From contig JAIUPT010000036.1 of NCBI GenBank assembly GCA_022315425.1, forward strand, positions 124,001 to 188,000: DNA of 64,000 nucleotides, in the 5' to 3' direction. Made by a program: the position numbers and the translations under genes. A model generated the notes under the pieces. That model was not told the DNA's origin and did no database searches. It was given only the letters and a program-made list of their open reading frames with translations. Origin of the DNA: Pseudevernia furfuracea. Taxonomy: Eukaryota; Ascomycota; Lecanoromycetes; Lecanorales; Parmeliaceae. This document shows, piece by piece, positions 23,045 to 34,175 of the stretch. Numbering within the stretch: the stretch's first letter is position 1; every line of letters begins with the position of its first letter.

Positions 23045-24553
23045 TCACCTGTTCCGTGTCGATAGCACAGTAACATCACTCCGCACCTGGATTCCACATT
23101 CAGCACGCAGTCCTCCCGTTTGCATCTCGATGTCATCATCATCCTCAAGCATTTTCCGTTCCCCCAAACCCGCGACAGCGGTTCCATGGGCATGCTTTAA
23201 GCCCGAGAAGCCAAACGCCTCGTCAGGTAATTGTAAAGGCACGAGGTTGTGCTGACTATCACTCGCGCTCCTCGTTGTTGGCTGTCCATGGGTTTGAGCA
23301 ATCGCCGAGGGTTCACTTCGTTGTGTCCAAGATCGACTCGTACTGTTACTGAAACCTTTGTTTTCTTTGAGGCTGCGTACAGAGGGGTTTGGGTCGCCGT
23401 AGAGGATGAGGGAGAGGATTGGACGGAGGGAGGGCAGACAGGCTGTCATGATGCTGCTAGTTAGCTGAATCCATCCTTTGTAGTAGTGTGCACATGGACA
23501 AGGTGAGTGGTACCGGCGACGATTGCCATGTTGCTCTCCGCGATACTCCAGCTGACGAAACCGACGAAGTTGTAGTCGAGATCGGGGGAGTTGAGGTCGA
23601 TTTTTAGGAGGATTGTGAGACGGACAATCGAGATCACGGTGACGCTGATTTTTGTGGGGTTAGATGACGAGGCGGGTTGTAAAGCTGTACGCTATGGGAC
23701 TTTCGTGACTTACAAGCCACCGAGCATGAAGATACCAGTCAAAACTATCTTTTGCGAGCTCGTTCTGTGTAATCGCCAGATATACGGAACCGGCATCAAG
23801 AGGAGCGCGATATCCGTTGCGATGTTGGGGATCGAATTGCCCAGAAAGGCATGTTTGGGGTTGACGCATCTTGCAAGTATCGTCTTGTTCCAGAACCCCG
23901 AGACGGGAACACATTGGAACACGGTAGCCAATATCTTTGTGATGGCCCTGGTCAGCCAAGCACTAACCGGAGAATAAAATCAATCACCTACAACGCCGAT
24001 TTCCCAGCATATCGTAACAGCTCCCAGTACATAGACCGCAATACGAATTGAGACTCTAAAAAGCCGCCAATAGAACGCCAAAATGGAAAACTTGACGAGG
24101 CCTATGGTTAGACAGTAGAGAAGTTCTCCTGTCCAAAAATTCTTGCCGAAAGTGCTTGCAAAATCCATTCCAAGAACTTCGAAGTGGTGCCCAAACCCGT
24201 GGTGAAGCCCTGTTGTACCTTTCTTTAGTACTTTTTGATGGCCTCATTGACAAAGTTCTTTGGCAATCTTACAGACAATTGTACCAATGAAGGACCCAGT
24301 AGCCAGGACCTGGTCAAGAAGGTTAGCGCTTGGCGAAAGACGAGCTTGAGTGCCTTTTTTGGAATCCTACCAGCGCCGCAGCTGCAGTCCAATCATCTAC
24401 CCAGATCTCGGCTTTCATCAGCCTTCTCGCCCAGAAGCGCAGCGCTACGGCTATCACAGCAAAAAGGTAGGTGGCTATGGCGGCAGCATAGCATTGGGGA
24501 GCTTTGCTTTCGTAGATGTCGAGGCCTGGGGGAATGAGGGGAATAGAAGACAT
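23045..24553 (-). CDS. PTH11-type integral membrane receptor (fungal rhodopsin-like domain)
   Basis: Exons on the minus strand: 24553-24371, 24309-24273, 24218-about 23992, about 23947-23714, 23644-23514 and 23442-23045. The spliced frame gives seven hydrophobic segments typical of the family: ATYLFAVIAVALRFWARR, VLATGSFIGTIVC, LLYCLTIGLVKFSILAFYWR, AVYVLGAVTICWEIGV, the conserved IFQCxPV-type block (VFQCVPVSGFWNK), MLGGFVTVISIVRL and NMAIVAACLPSLRPIL. The last four introns are clean except that between exon 3 and exon 4, where no GT-AG pair keeps the frame, suggesting a small indel or an unusual splice. No CFEM domain precedes it. The cytoplasmic tail (about 130 residues) is hydrophilic. Pth11 of rice blast senses surface cues; ligands of relatives are unknown. 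Confidence 0.82.
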
Positions 24554-26557
24554 GGGGAAAAACAAGTGGTGAACTGAATGATAGGTGGGAGAAAAGAAGG
24601 GAGGTTGCGAAGGAAGCAGAAAGCTTGACATGGTCCAAAGATGGCCATAGATAAAGAATGAAGTCGACTGCAGGTCCATGGCACGTACATGAGGTACAGC
24701 ATGCAGGTAAGACTGCCAAGTTGATTACAAAAGATACATCAATAATCTGACTTGAAGTATGGACGAATAAGAATTAAGAGATAATAGGGCGTGGGTGGCT
24801 GAATCCTGAAGAAACAAGGAACTGCAACCGCACGGTTGGGCGGATCCCTCGTCAGCTGCGACTTGGTCGGTTTTCAAAGAACGACACGCTAGATTGTTAG
24901 TATGCCTGCCATCAGTATTTAGCTCCTACCACCACACCACCACAAGTTCGCGTAGAGGGGAGTCAGCCTTTCAAGTGTTTCTTACTTTAGTACATCCACG
25001 TTCCAATCTTGAAGGTAGCGATATAGGCCTTTTGGCAGCAAATACCGCTCAGTTCAATACAGCCTTTGCCCTATTAAGAAGCAATACTGGTGAGGTTGTT
25101 GCTGAAGCGAGAAGCGAGGGGCCGTGGGGGGGAGGGGGGCAGTAGAATTTAAGGTGATGCTATAACTGCCTATCCGGGTTAGATCCCGTGATTATTAAGT
25201 AGTGAACAAAGTTTCAACGGCGCAGCGTCCTGGGAACTCGGGATATTTTAGAAAGAACCTCGGTAGGAACAAGAAAGACCTTTGTATATGCCGAGCGTAT
25301 CCGAGTTGAAACTTTGATAAGATCAATGCATAAATAGAGCATTTAATCTATGTGACGGGAGTTATAGGGCAGCTCAACGTAGAGGATTTTCTCATCCTGA
25401 GTTGAAGAGTCGCCGCGACTGAAAGCTCATGACTTGAAAGTAACTTCACACTTGGAAAGCCGGTGTATGCAAGATTAAAATGCCTGAGATTCCCCTACAT
25501 ATGCAGATGCAACTCTTGCCGGAAGCTGACGGCAGCGAGCGCGCGCAGGAGCTGATCAAAGGTTTGAGGTTGACAAGGGTAGCGGGCCATAGGAGCGCAC
25601 GGAGCAAGGCGCAAATTCGCATCACACCCACTCTTGGTAGAAGGATACAAAGATAGTAGGATTGGATCATACGCCGTATGCAAGTTATCTATCACCTTCC
25701 GCTTGCATTGATGTTGAAACAAGGCCCAAGCGGCTAAGAGATCTTAGCGTTTGCAGAAACATCCGGAACCCTTGGCATTCCTGGGATGATTCTATGTTTC
25801 CTCTTGTATCACTTGCAAAATGCTTGAAATAGAAACATTTTGAGGGCAAGGAATCGATAAACATTAATATTCTATCTCTCATATTCAAATTGACGTATTG
25901 TTCGTCAGATTAGAAGCGGCGTGTAACAACTGAGGGAGGGGCAAGTATCCTCGACTTTTCTGCAAACGCTACCATATAGTGTAGAGGGGTTGAGGGTCGG
26001 TGCAGGGCGCGTCCTTGGTCCCTCCCTAGTGGGAGTCGACACAGCGACAGCCTATAAATATTTCCAAATTTACTATGGAATTCGCAGCTCGCATCGGGAG
26101 ACAAGAGCGAGCGCAATTAAAAAGAATAAGAAGGATGCGCCTATGCGTGAGCGTCTGTTGAAAGGGCGGAATAGCAAAAGTGGAGGACGGCATGACCAAG
26201 AGAGTTGGGTGCCGTGCACCGCAAGCAGCCCTGAGTATGCAATTCAGTGCCCACAAGCTCAAGGAGTAGAGGATCTCCTCCCTCTGAATCTCGATGTCGA
26301 GCTCGTCAAACCTCAACTTCTAGATGCTTCTATTGGTGACTTTATGGGCTTTAAAGACAGCAGTTAACATTGCCGGCATTGGAGCCCTGGGTGCTCCCAT
26401 TGACCCCAATGTGATTCCCAGGATTCTCGAATAGGTTGGGGGAGTCATTGATGGTACTTGGGTATTTGGTGACACAGACTTCGTTCTACCTCCAATACCT
26501 TGGTGCTTTCACCAACGTCGGTCCCCTTATGTCGTCCCTAGACTACTGACTAGGTCC
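24554..26557. other. Intergenic region
   Basis: About 2 kb without a supported gene. A plus-strand stretch at about 26335-26420 reads TAVNIAGIGALGAPIDPNVI in one frame and may be a fragment of a protein gene, but it ends at a stop after 30 codons. Short minus-strand frames at 25446-25888 and 25910-26316 have no motif. Confidence 0.35.
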
Positions 26558-28468
26558 TCAAAGGTGTGGGAATAGCTGCGTCCATTCCAAAGTCTCAAAT
26601 GCCGCCGCGGGAAGCTTCCTCAGACTGATGAAAGCCTCCACGACAAGAAAGATCCTCGCTAAAAGATACGCCAAGCCACATAGCGTAGCCAATGACCCCA
26701 AGGCTACCAGACTCGTCCAGTGCGCTCTTAGCGACTGTACTTTTCCCCAGTACGCCTCGAACCCCTTGAAGGTCCGCCCTAACAGATTGATCAGAATCCA
26801 AGTGAATCCTGAGCCAGCGATGCATATGGATGACGCTCGCCATAGCCACATTTCGATTCGTGAAGGGAAGTGGCCATTCCATGCAGTGGCATGCACGCCA
26901 CCGTAGGCCATGCTGGCAGTCCAGACGACCATGCCCATGACAAAGCCGCTCATGTCACGTATGAGGTTTCCCGTGGCCCAGTTGCCTATGGAGTCATCAA
27001 CAAGTTCCTCGGTTATTGGTTCGACCCATTTGAGGTTTTTGTCGCCGTCTTGTATTTCACGGGGAATGACTCGGCATGCGATGGCAGAGTGCAAAGTCAT
27101 GGCTTCTGCAGCTAGAGGCCAGCGGGTGCTTTGTAATTCTTGTGATGACTCGAGGCGAGATTCGACAGCAGAAATAGCAGTTAACCTAGACTCGCCTTTT
27201 GCTGCGTAAGTGGAGATGGGACGAATTGTAAGAGAGCCACAATCTGAATTAGCTTGAAGGCGTGGGATACTGGCCGTGCTGATAGAACGGAGCGAGGCAA
27301 TGAGTGCAAGTCTTTGTCTGCTAGATGAGGCTTTCTGTATGGGAGCCAGTATAGCCAATTCGGATGTTCTTGCAGCAGATGGCTTCAAGGCGAGTATCGA
27401 AAATTCAGGATCGATCCAATCCTTCTTGAGAATGCCAGGCTTCGTCCTCCTCCAGCCGGAGATTTGGCTGCTCATGTACATGTATGCAGATATTGGAGGT
27501 ACCCAGTCTCCGTGTAGTTTTGTCGGCTCGTTGATCAGTTTGGGCTTGTCCCACCACAATATGTATATAATCATTGCGCACATGATATGTGCCAGTGTAT
27601 TGACTTCCAATAAGGTGACCGGTAGGTCTGCGATCAGACGGCCGACAATTTGTGCGAGCATCCAAAGAGCCTGAGCCACAGATATTACTTTCGACAAGTT
27701 GTCCGATTTACTTTTGTCAAGTATGTCCTCTTTTGAGATCCTTGGCAGGAAACCACACCTCGCGAGAAGCGCCATGCCACGTGGTGTTACGGTCAGGCGG
27801 GAATGCTTAGCTGTGAAGATATCGCGCTCTGCTGGACAATTTTCCTCGAGGTCGAATACAAAGCCTCCCATGTTTGCGTAAAAAGAATGAGTTCGAGTCC
27901 AAGGATTTTGCAAGCGATATTCACTTGGCGACACCGCTTCAGATTTTCCCTGAAGATTCGTTAGATATGACGTGGTTTGTAAGACGTGGACATATACTAC
28001 CACCCTGATACCATTGGGGCTTTGACCCAGTGAGTTTCCGGCAGATTGGTCGCGTTCTTGAAGCTCCCTCACGATACGGTCCAGCGCCATTGCGGAGACA
28101 TACTGCCTCCATGCAATGAAAACTAAGAGTTCTGGTGCCAGAATTCCGAACACTACCCATTTCGTTGTCTCGATCCACGACTGAAGCTCGGTTTTTCTGT
28201 AAGGGCGTACATTGAGGTGAATCGCGGTATACACACACAAACTTAGCGTCAGAACACAGCTAGAGGCAATGGTAAATGTGCCTCGCCCATCCGGATCATC
28301 GACCCAGCCAGACACTATGGTACCATTAGTGGTAGCAATAGCCGTATGAAATAGATCAAAACAGAGTAGCGTCGCAAGCGTATTTTGGGATATCATTTCG
28401 AGAACCGACTGGCCCAGACGTAGCTGGAAGGATTTGATCAGAAGAAAGCTCTCAAACGCACAAACCAA
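26558..28468 (-). CDS. Large multi-pass membrane protein, function unknown
   Basis: A single uninterrupted frame of 636 codons. Near the N-terminus a hydrophobic segment is followed by SGWVDDPDGRGTFTIASSCV and LSLCVYTAIHLNVRP, then a second helix (WVVFGILAPELLVFIAWRQY). Further helices are VTLLEVNTLAHIMCAMIIYI, FVMGMVVWTASMAYGGVHA, ICIAGSGFTWILINLLGRTF and ALGSLATLCGLAYLLARIFL before a conserved-looking end (FISLRKLPAAAFETLEWTQL). The order 'NGRGT... CVYTALHLN... APE..V..AWRQ' is common in Pezizomycotina proteins of no known role. A cytoplasmic Ser/Arg-rich loop lies in the middle (residues about 375-450). The true start may be the Met 25 codons in, which would leave a signal-like hydrophobic start. 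No catalytic motif seen. Confidence 0.85.
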   Translation of the reverse strand: MVCAFESFLLIKSFQLRLGQSVLEMISQNTLATLLCFDLFHTAIATTNGTIVSGWVDDPDGRGTFTIASSCVLTLSLCVYTAIHLNVRPYRKTELQSWIETTKWVVFGILAPELLVFIAWRQYVSAMALDRIVRELQERDQSAGNSLGQSPNGIRVVVYVHVLQTTSYLTNLQGKSEAVSPSEYRLQNPWTRTHSFYANMGGFVFDLEENCPAERDIFTAKHSRLTVTPRGMALLARCGFLPRISKEDILDKSKSDNLSKVISVAQALWMLAQIVGRLIADLPVTLLEVNTLAHIMCAMIIYILWWDKPKLINEPTKLHGDWVPPISAYMYMSSQISGWRRTKPGILKKDWIDPEFSILALKPSAARTSELAILAPIQKASSSRQRLALIASLRSISTASIPRLQANSDCGSLTIRPISTYAAKGESRLTAISAVESRLESSQELQSTRWPLAAEAMTLHSAIACRVIPREIQDGDKNLKWVEPITEELVDDSIGNWATGNLIRDMSGFVMGMVVWTASMAYGGVHATAWNGHFPSRIEMWLWRASSICIAGSGFTWILINLLGRTFKGFEAYWGKVQSLRAHWTSLVALGSLATLCGLAYLLARIFLVVEAFISLRKLPAAAFETLEWTQLFPHL

Positions 28469-29224
28469 CTCATGAAACGAAGTCTATACCGCACTAAAAT
28501 ACGGCAAGAGAAATTGGTGCGATGCCATGCTTCACCGACCAACATGATCCGAAGCTGGGACAGTAGACTTAATACATTATCTTGGGAGGACATCTAGACC
28601 GCAGGCGCCGAGATCTGAAAGAGGCCATGCCCACCATCTTTTCCCTAGGATTATGCATCAATTCCCCTGGATTCGGTTCCAGAGTATCGGATGACCAATG
28701 AAAGAGGGTAAGGCTGGAGCAGCCCCCACGAAGACAGGCTCCGTGACTGTTCGTCTTTCAATGTTTTGGTGATAGCGAAGAGCGCGAGACCCTCGGTCCA
28801 TTCGATACCATCCAATTATCTGAAAGTATTCATCATCGAGCGCAAGCATCCCTAGCGATCAAAATTAAGAGAGTATCAGAAACGAGGGAGGACTCGAGGA
28901 GACCATTCTTGTCAAGGTTCTAAAATTAGATACGCGCTCGGATGACAATTGCTGCAGCTAGACTAGTCTAAGGACGGTAAGCGCAGCTCAGCCTCGTGTG
29001 CCGACAAAATAGCTATTTCATATTCCTCTTTAACCCACCATCTTGACATATAGTGGTCGCAGTGCTTTCAAAGCGGCTGGGAAATCTGATAAAACTCTAG
29101 AATTCAGGTACAGGACAGGTATCACCGATCGTGCTCCATTGCTACGGGGAACTTACAGCTTTACACCTAACATCTCAGCCACCTTCTTCCTTTTCTTGCC
29201 CTGTGCTGTATCAGGAATCAACAA
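28469..29224. other. Intergenic, putative divergent promoter region
   Basis: Lies between two divergently transcribed membrane-protein genes. No coding sequence recognised. Confidence 0.4.
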
Positions 29225-30136
29225 ATGGCTCGACCAAGGAAGACGGTATCCTCAAAGGGAGCTTCTCAGACCCCACTCACTGCCGGATGGACTCGACGTC
29301 TAAGATCCTGGGACGAAATTCCTTCCTGGCAGCAAGATAACGAGTACATCCTATCAGGCTATCGACAAGCGACCGGATCATTTAAGAAGTGTTTTGAGAG
29401 TCTAGGATATCTACACAACGAGACTGTCAACATTTACTCGCATGTGATCGGTGCGGCCATCTTTCTCATTGCACCAATCTACGCTTATCGAGCGTTATAC
29501 CTCCGCTATCCTCTGGCAACTCAAGCTGATGTTTTCGTCTTCTCCACCTTCTTCTACGGTGTTTCGATTTGCTTCGTTCTATCTGCAACCTACCACATTA
29601 TCAGCAACCACAGCCCAAACGTGCAGAGATTCGGCAACCAGCTGGACTACCTCGGAATCGTGATCTTGATGTGGGGATCTACCATTCCGAGCATTTACTA
29701 TGGCTTTTACTGTGATCCTCGACTCCAAAAGGTCTATTGGTCCAATGTCTCCATCCTTGCGACTCTTTGCGTAGTCGCAACGCTGCACCCCAAATTCCGA
29801 AATCCAACTCTTCGGCCTTATCGCGCAGCTATGTACGCTGGGCTTGGGCTTTCCGCCGTTGTTTTTGTCGTGCACGGAATCTTGCTACATGGCTGGACGG
29901 TACAGAATCGGCGCATGAGCGTTGATTGGATGGGCCTGATGGCTCTATTCAACCTGATGGGTGCGGTGATATATGCCGCTCGGGTTCCAGAAAAGTTGCG
30001 GCCACTGGAATACGACATATACGGGAGCAGCCACCAGGTGCTACACGTTGCGGTAATTCTTGCTGGACTGGCGCATATGTTTGGATTGTTCAGAGCTTTC
30101 GATTACCTTCATACGCATAGCTCCGTCTGTACATAG
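29225..30136 (+). CDS. PAQR/Izh family seven-helix membrane protein (haemolysin III-like)
   Basis: A single exon of 303 codons. The N-terminal segment WDEIPSWQQDNEYILSGYR is the usual cytoplasmic start of the family, followed by NETVNIYSHVIGAAIF. Seven hydrophobic segments follow. The zinc-ligand motifs are present: SATYHIISNHS after helix 2, FGNQLDYLGI in helix 3 and SSHQVLHVAVILA in the last helix (H-x3-H). Yeast Izh proteins and human adiponectin receptors belong here; the fold is thought to carry a zinc-dependent hydrolase activity on ceramide-type lipids, and yeast members affect zinc and sterol homeostasis. All metal ligands are visible, so an active protein is likely. Confidence 0.94.
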   Translation: MARPRKTVSSKGASQTPLTAGWTRRLRSWDEIPSWQQDNEYILSGYRQATGSFKKCFESLGYLHNETVNIYSHVIGAAIFLIAPIYAYRALYLRYPLATQADVFVFSTFFYGVSICFVLSATYHIISNHSPNVQRFGNQLDYLGIVILMWGSTIPSIYYGFYCDPRLQKVYWSNVSILATLCVVATLHPKFRNPTLRPYRAAMYAGLGLSAVVFVVHGILLHGWTVQNRRMSVDWMGLMALFNLMGAVIYAARVPEKLRPLEYDIYGSSHQVLHVAVILAGLAHMFGLFRAFDYLHTHSSVCT

Positions 30137-30953
30137 CGCCATCTATCCTTGGAGCTATCCTACTCTCCGAAAAAGCTTCATTTGAAACACTGGGCAATGA
30201 TCCTCTCACGCAGGGGAATTAGGGTAGGTACTCAAGCAACAATGAACCCACGTGTACTTCGAAAATTCTCTCAACGGCCCATACTAGCTATTCGGTGTAT
30301 TATTGGTAAGACATTAAAATCCTCTTCCAAACTAAAATATCCACAAAGAAAGAACTGTGGGCGCAAGCAGTCGTAGTTGACATGCTCGTTTTGACTATTT
30401 GGCTGTTTACACTATAGCAAAACAGGGTCCTTGAGGCGGAAGTGAAGTTCGGTTAACATCATTGGCTTGTCAACACGCGGCGAAAGCCAATGGACAAACT
30501 CTCAGATTCTAGAAAAAACAGGTCTGACACTTGGATAGCTCCTGGGATCACTAGCTTGATATTCGGCATAAGGTTAGTTTGAGAGCTGAGCCCGCTTGGC
30601 CCAGCAACTGTCACAAAGGCGATCTTGAGCGTGCTTTCCTCCGAGCAGGTTCCAAGGTGCACCGTCCCTATAATTGGCGACGTTGTAGTTGCGAAAGTTG
30701 TCGCGACGACTGATAAGCCTGATGCTCTCGTAACATGGGAAGAAGAGGACGTAGGGTCGATAGTACGAGTCGATGAGGTATCTACCGGTGTAGTCGCATA
30801 GCCATGAGAACAGGTATGGGTGTTCGCGGTAGCGAGGAAATGCTCTGTGGTTGGTGGTGCACCCTTCTATGGATTAGGGACGGTGGCACGGAGAGATTGA
30901 TTCGTGCGACGTAAGATCATGAGTGTAAGTGCATGGCCTGAGTTCGGCGTAGT
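30137..30953. other. Intergenic region with ambiguous minus-strand frames
   Basis: Two minus-strand frames over 30459-30870 both look protein-like: one Ser/Thr-rich (SGLSVVATTFATTTSPIIGT), the other aromatic (HPYLFSWLCDYTGRYLIDSY). Neither has a clear start, end or family, so no gene is called. Confidence 0.3.
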
Positions 30954-31505
30954 CGGAGGGTTACTTGGGCGTTTGCAAGAGATGATGGACTGCCAGGGTC
31001 TTTCTAGATCAAGAAGGTGAATCCAGAAGCTAAGACATCCGGGTGTGTTGCTGACGATTGGCAAAGGTTGAGCCGAGGACCAAGCTCCCAGTTTATTTCA
31101 TCGCACTGTCAGCAGTCATATCCATGCTCTAGGCTTGATCAATATCGGCTCGTCCGTAGCTTTCAACGCTATCGTTTCCTTTGTCGTCGCTGCATACTTC
31201 GGTTCCTATTCGTACCTACCTCTATGGTAGCATACCGACGTCTCAAAGGTATTCCCTTGGAACTCGGACCATGGAATATGGGACACTTCAGGCTTCCGAC
31301 CAATATGCTCGCGCTGGCATGGATCATCATCACCTGGGCCTTCTCGTTCTTCCCAATTGCAGCGTCCGTCACAAGCGAGACTATGAATTGCAGTTCGGTC
31401 CTGTGGGCATTCATTATGGGGCTTGGGATTCTATGGTATTCTGTGTACCAAAGGCACAAATTCACTGGACCTACCATCATCTCCGAAGGATTTGGCAAGG
31501 CTTGA
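30954..31505 (+). pseudogene. 3' remnant of an amino-acid/choline-type permease gene
   Basis: Only the C-terminal third of an APC-superfamily permease can be read. RRVTWAFARDDGLPGS at 30954 is the conserved loop; then VEPRTKLPVYFIALSAVISM, LINIGSSVAFNAIVSFVVAA, MVAYRRLKGIPLELGPWNMG, NMLALAWIIITWAFSFFPIA and a final helix VLWAFIMGLGILWYSVYQR. Small indels shift the frame near 31128 and near 31220, and nothing of the first seven or eight helices is found upstream. The closest families are fungal GABA/choline permeases. A nonfunctional fragment. Confidence 0.8.
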
Positions 31506-31723
31506 GCGACGTTCGTGCTAGAAAAGCGGACACAGATGAATAGGTAAATACCCACAATGTTTTTGCAATGGTATCTATTTCTATAGCGTTAGAGAGGTTA
31601 CTTACTACTTCAGCACTTTAGCATCGTTGCAAGCTTCCACCACTTGCGAACAAGTTCGATTGCACCGTCATTCTATCAATCCATCTAGTGCTCCACGCAT
31701 TTTGTTGTATAATCCTCACTCCA

Positions 31724-32182
31724 TCACCTTGCCGAGATCATATCTGCCCCATTTCTAGACTTCAAAAACCTCAACATCGCCGTGATATTCTCATCATGCA
31801 AAACATCACCATTCCCTCCGAAGCTAAGAGGCCCGGAAAAGCTGACGCGCAGGTCCGTGATCCTGTTCCTAAGACTGCTGAGTCTAGTACTAAATATCCG
31901 TCGAATATCCTGGAGCAGAGTGTCCAACTCTTCGTCGACGGCGACCACAATGGCTTTCTTTACGCCGTCGTGCGAGAAAAGCAGTGAAAAGGTGAGCTCG
32001 TAATATTCAAGAATGGAGTATCTGCCCCGCGAAGTTGCGTAGAAGAGTGTCGAGGCACGCGTTGAGTGATTGGGTTTGAGAAGGGCGGAAATTGGGGGAT
32101 CGGGTCTGTCGATGAGGGTGGATGTCTGGCTATTCTGGCTCATATATGACGGGGGAGGATCATTGACTGTAAACGCGGCCAT
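31724..32182 (-). CDS. Small hypothetical protein
   Basis: An uninterrupted frame of 153 residues from ATG at 32182 (MAAFTVNDPPPSYMSQNSQT). The N-terminus has a PPPSYM segment; the rest looks like a small mixed alpha/beta domain (TLFYATSRGRYSILEYYELT, KKAIVVAVDEELDTLLQDIR). No family, signal or membrane segment recognised. The opposite strand also has frames, but the minus frame has the better composition. Confidence 0.4.
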   Translation of the reverse strand: MAAFTVNDPPPSYMSQNSQTSTLIDRPDPPISALLKPNHSTRASTLFYATSRGRYSILEYYELTFSLLFSHDGVKKAIVVAVDEELDTLLQDIRRIFSTRLSSLRNRITDLRVSFSGPLSFGGNGDVLHDENITAMLRFLKSRNGADMISAR

Positions 32183-32843
32183 GATGGATAGAGTGTATGC
32201 AGGTAAAAAAAGGCGAGTTCCAGAGTGCTTTGAAGGCACCAGGCACCAACGCGGCGAGGCTGTAATTGCATAGAATTCTCCATTCGGCCAGACTATATAC
32301 TACCCTGTCGCATATATCTAAGTACAGGAAGCTTCTAGCGAGAGCGGAACGAGTCCGCTGCCAAGCCGATGCTAAACATCGGAAAAACATATCTCCTAGA
32401 GTAGCTCTTCTACGCTCCGCCAAGCACGCACCCGAGGACCAGAGGCAGCTACGAGCCTGATCATTCTGACGTCGGCTGTTGGTTTCAAGCATGTGTTTTT
32501 TTCAAAGTTGAACTGACCTCAGTAAGCGCGTTACATAGGGTTGAAATTTTCTCTGTTCTAATCAAAGTTCTGAGGATCTGTGCCTGTTTCTTGACGGAGC
32601 ATATTGCAGTAGCAGTAGGCGTTCTTGCAGCTATGTTACTCGCCTTGTCGTATAAGTCATGGCTCAAACCCAGCGTCGGAAAGGAGCAATACCAACGATA
32701 GGAAAGCGAAGTAAGTGTCTCATACACGCTGCCGACAGCCTCAATTTAACGCGTGAGGAGCTGCGAGACTCTGAAGCGAAAGCAGCAGAATGCAGACATA
32801 GTTCGCAGTAGGCATTGGGTGACTGGTTGAAGTACCGTGAAGT
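32183..32843. other. Intergenic region
   Basis: No supported gene; several overlapping short frames on both strands. Confidence 0.35.
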
Positions 32844-33230
32844 TTGCGCCGCAAAGTCGCAAGATCAGCCTTTCGATGGATGCTGAATACGCGGTTGTAT
32901 ATGCGAGCATGTGAGTCGCAGAAAGTGATACGCTCATCTTTGGGTGACCTGACTTCAGGATTTCGCCAGCAGATGCGTTGGGAGTTGAAAGATGCCAAGA
33001 AGACAGCAGAGAAATGGAGAGCCCGGTATATCCTAGCGGTTGACAGATGGCGGAACACCTATCAATACGCATTGGAATTCCGGGAAGCAGTCACGGCCAT
33101 GTACATTGAATTCTTGGCTTTGCAGTTAACAGCAAAGCTTTTTCTGCAAGAGATACCAGAATTTAGAGATCGGATCCATAATGTTTTGGAGAGCAAAAGA
33201 GTCTGGAGGAATCACCAGGCTCTGATTTGA
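32844..33230 (+). CDS. Possible small helical protein
   Basis: Open frame of 128 codons with a strongly helical, charged character (FRQQMRWELKDAKKTAEKWR, ALEFREAVTAMYIEFLALQL). It may be the last exon of a longer gene, since the start at 32844 is weak and no leader is visible. No family recognised. Confidence 0.3.
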   Translation: MRRKVARSAFRWMLNTRLYMRACESQKVIRSSLGDLTSGFRQQMRWELKDAKKTAEKWRARYILAVDRWRNTYQYALEFREAVTAMYIEFLALQLTAKLFLQEIPEFRDRIHNVLESKRVWRNHQALI

Positions 33231-33671
33231 GAAGAAGAGAGGGAGATCGAAAGATACGGTGCTATATTTCGGTTTAAGAAGCATCACCGAGGCGCTTGGT
33301 ATTATGTAGACAAATTAGCTGAATTTTCTTCTCTTCTCTTGCTTATTTGTATAGCTATGATTCAAGGTTTGGGTAATGATGTAAGTCTTGTGCAAAGGAG
33401 CTTCCCAATCGAGGTGTCTTGGATAAGACAAACCATTGCAAGATAACCACTAATCATTCCTAACTCTTTCGACCGAGCTTCTAGATCTAGATTTCACCAG
33501 CTTTTCTTTTCTTTTCTTCTTTTTCTTTCGGCAGATACGGGGCCAAGACAGGATCCATAAAGTTTATACAGCTGTGGCACGTACAAGCGACATGCGACTA
33601 GTGAGAGATATGACTTGAAGTCTGATCAAAAGCCTCGTCTCCGCTATATATCTTAACTCTCCTCCAAGACC

Positions 33672-34175
33672 ATGTTCCTGTTCGCCCATCTCCCCCTTCT
33701 TGCGCTAGCCGAACCTGGCGCCACCAGAATGCTCAACACCACAGAACTCGGGCCCTTCATCAGGCCCATACCCGCCAGCTTGAACCTCCCCCCAATCCCC
33801 AACCCCTTCCCCGTCCCCAACACCGATATAACGCTTGACTTTGTTCCCCAACCGGGTGCAGCACTCGCTCTGCCCAAGGACGACGTCATCGACTGCGTCA
33901 TCCTAGCCAAAGAGCACCTCGAGACGCTCATCCGTGAACAAGGGGACTGTACAATCGGTCACGGCTACGAACTGACCTACGGACTCGCAAGTGTGGAGAT
34001 ATACTCCGAAAATCCTCCAATGCAGGCCGTCACGTACCACCAAGCGCTGTCGGTGCTCTTGGGCGTCTCGTTGAAAATGGCGAGGGAAGGCTACCGGTAT
34101 CGGCATACGCGTGTGTTGCACACTGGCGACGGGGAACTGCTGGGGACGGCGGTCGTCAGGCGGGCCGTTCTATGA
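33672..34175 (+). CDS. Small secreted-type hypothetical protein
   Basis: A single-exon frame of 167 residues. It begins MFLFAHLPLLALAEPG, a short signal peptide with a cleavage site after ALA. A Pro-rich stretch (IPASLNLPPIPNPFPVPNTD) precedes a compact C-terminal domain (YELTYGLASVEIYSENPPMQ, YHQALSVLLGVSLKMAREGY) with two Cys (DCVIL, GDCTIG). A TATATAT lies 21-27 bases upstream of the start. Such small secreted proteins are common in plant-associated fungi; effector status cannot be claimed. Codon use is strongly C-ending compared with neighbours, as in highly expressed genes. Confidence 0.6.
   Translation: MFLFAHLPLLALAEPGATRMLNTTELGPFIRPIPASLNLPPIPNPFPVPNTDITLDFVPQPGAALALPKDDVIDCVILAKEHLETLIREQGDCTIGHGYELTYGLASVEIYSENPPMQAVTYHQALSVLLGVSLKMAREGYRYRHTRVLHTGDGELLGTAVVRRAVL

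Noticed and set aside
26026..26316. Minus-strand frame after the large membrane protein gene
   Set aside because: No continuity with the 636-residue protein, which has its own stop, and no motif.
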